Position numbers and translations under genes: made by a program | From: Daejeonia sp002484105 | Lineage (GTDB): Bacteria; Bacteroidota; Bacteroidia; Flavobacteriales; Weeksellaceae | Length of the DNA: 64,000 bases | Direction of reading: 5' to 3' | Assembly: GCF_051175565.1 (NCBI RefSeq) | Contig: NZ_CP195105.1 | Coordinates: 2,294,001 to 2,358,000 of the forward strand | In this document: piece by piece, positions 63,976-64,000 of the stretch | How positions within the stretch are numbered: position 1 is the first letter of the stretch | Layout: every line of letters begins with the position of its first letter | The notes under the pieces: model-generated | Told to the model about the DNA's origin: nothing | Databases searched by the model: none | Seen by the model: only the letters and a program-made list of their open reading frames with translations

Positions 63976-64000
63976 ATGAACTTTCTGATCCGAAAAGCCG
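63976..64000 (+). CDS. Start of a gene cut by the window end
   Basis: ATG with eight codons, M-N-F-L-I-R-K-A, behind a -7 box. The start resembles GNAT acetyltransferases, but too little is present to assign it. Confidence 0.4.

Overview
The window looks like chromosome of a Bacteroidota species, most likely a Chryseobacterium- or Elizabethkingia-like flavobacterium. The signs are: recurrent promoter -7 boxes of the form TAnnTTTG; a SusC/SusD pair; a type II-C CRISPR-Cas locus with 47-bp repeats; tRNA-Ala without an encoded CCA; many TolC/HlyD exporters; and cytochrome bd oxidases with a DUF4492-like partner. The genus is inferred from gene content, not from a marker gene.

Layout. 1-3.2 kb: a 5'-truncated copper-type P-ATPase, gpmA and a coupled small gene. 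3.3-12.4 kb: a complete type II-C locus. It has two (possibly three) tracrRNA-like units on the minus strand, then cas9, an unusual pRiA4b ORF-3-family gene, cas1, cas2 and an array of 29 repeats. Every repeat carries a promoter-like box. cas9 and its partner are much more AT-rich than cas1/cas2. 12.5-28.8 kb: tRNA-Ala, an RND tripartite pump with a MarR/GbsR-type regulator, and two TolC-HlyD-ABC-2 permease clusters that lack an ATPase, with a Crp/Fnr regulator between them. 28.95-30.34 kb: an intact IS4-type insertion sequence with inverted repeats and a 9-bp target duplication.

30.4-38 kb: a short-Q-loop cytochrome bd oxidase (cydAB) with its own Crp/Fnr regulator, then aldo/keto reductase, MFS, SDR and zinc alcohol dehydrogenase genes. 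38.4-50.6 kb: a small lipoprotein and a glycan-use locus (SusC, SusD, two GH30 enzymes, a sialate O-acetylesterase-family enzyme), with a divergent MFS transporter and a Nudix-like regulator whose Nudix box is degenerate. 50.6-55.7 kb: glutaryl-CoA dehydrogenase-like enzyme, ndk, a candidate small RNA, an outer-membrane receptor and a TlpA-type thioredoxin. 55.8-61 kb: one minus-strand respiratory run of a DUF4492-like protein, long-Q-loop CydA, CydB, a 37-aa CydX-like peptide, a NifX-like metal-binding protein, a sulfide:quinone-oxidoreductase-like flavoprotein and a 49-aa peptide. 61-64 kb: AraC regulator, ABM monooxygenase, 2-oxoacid dehydrogenase E2, and the first codons of another gene.

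The most interesting part is the CRISPR locus. A second tracrRNA keeps its folding by compensating base changes and lies antisense to the cas9 leader. A non-Cas gene sits 7 bp behind cas9. Promoters are embedded in the repeats. Effector and adaptation genes appear to differ in origin.
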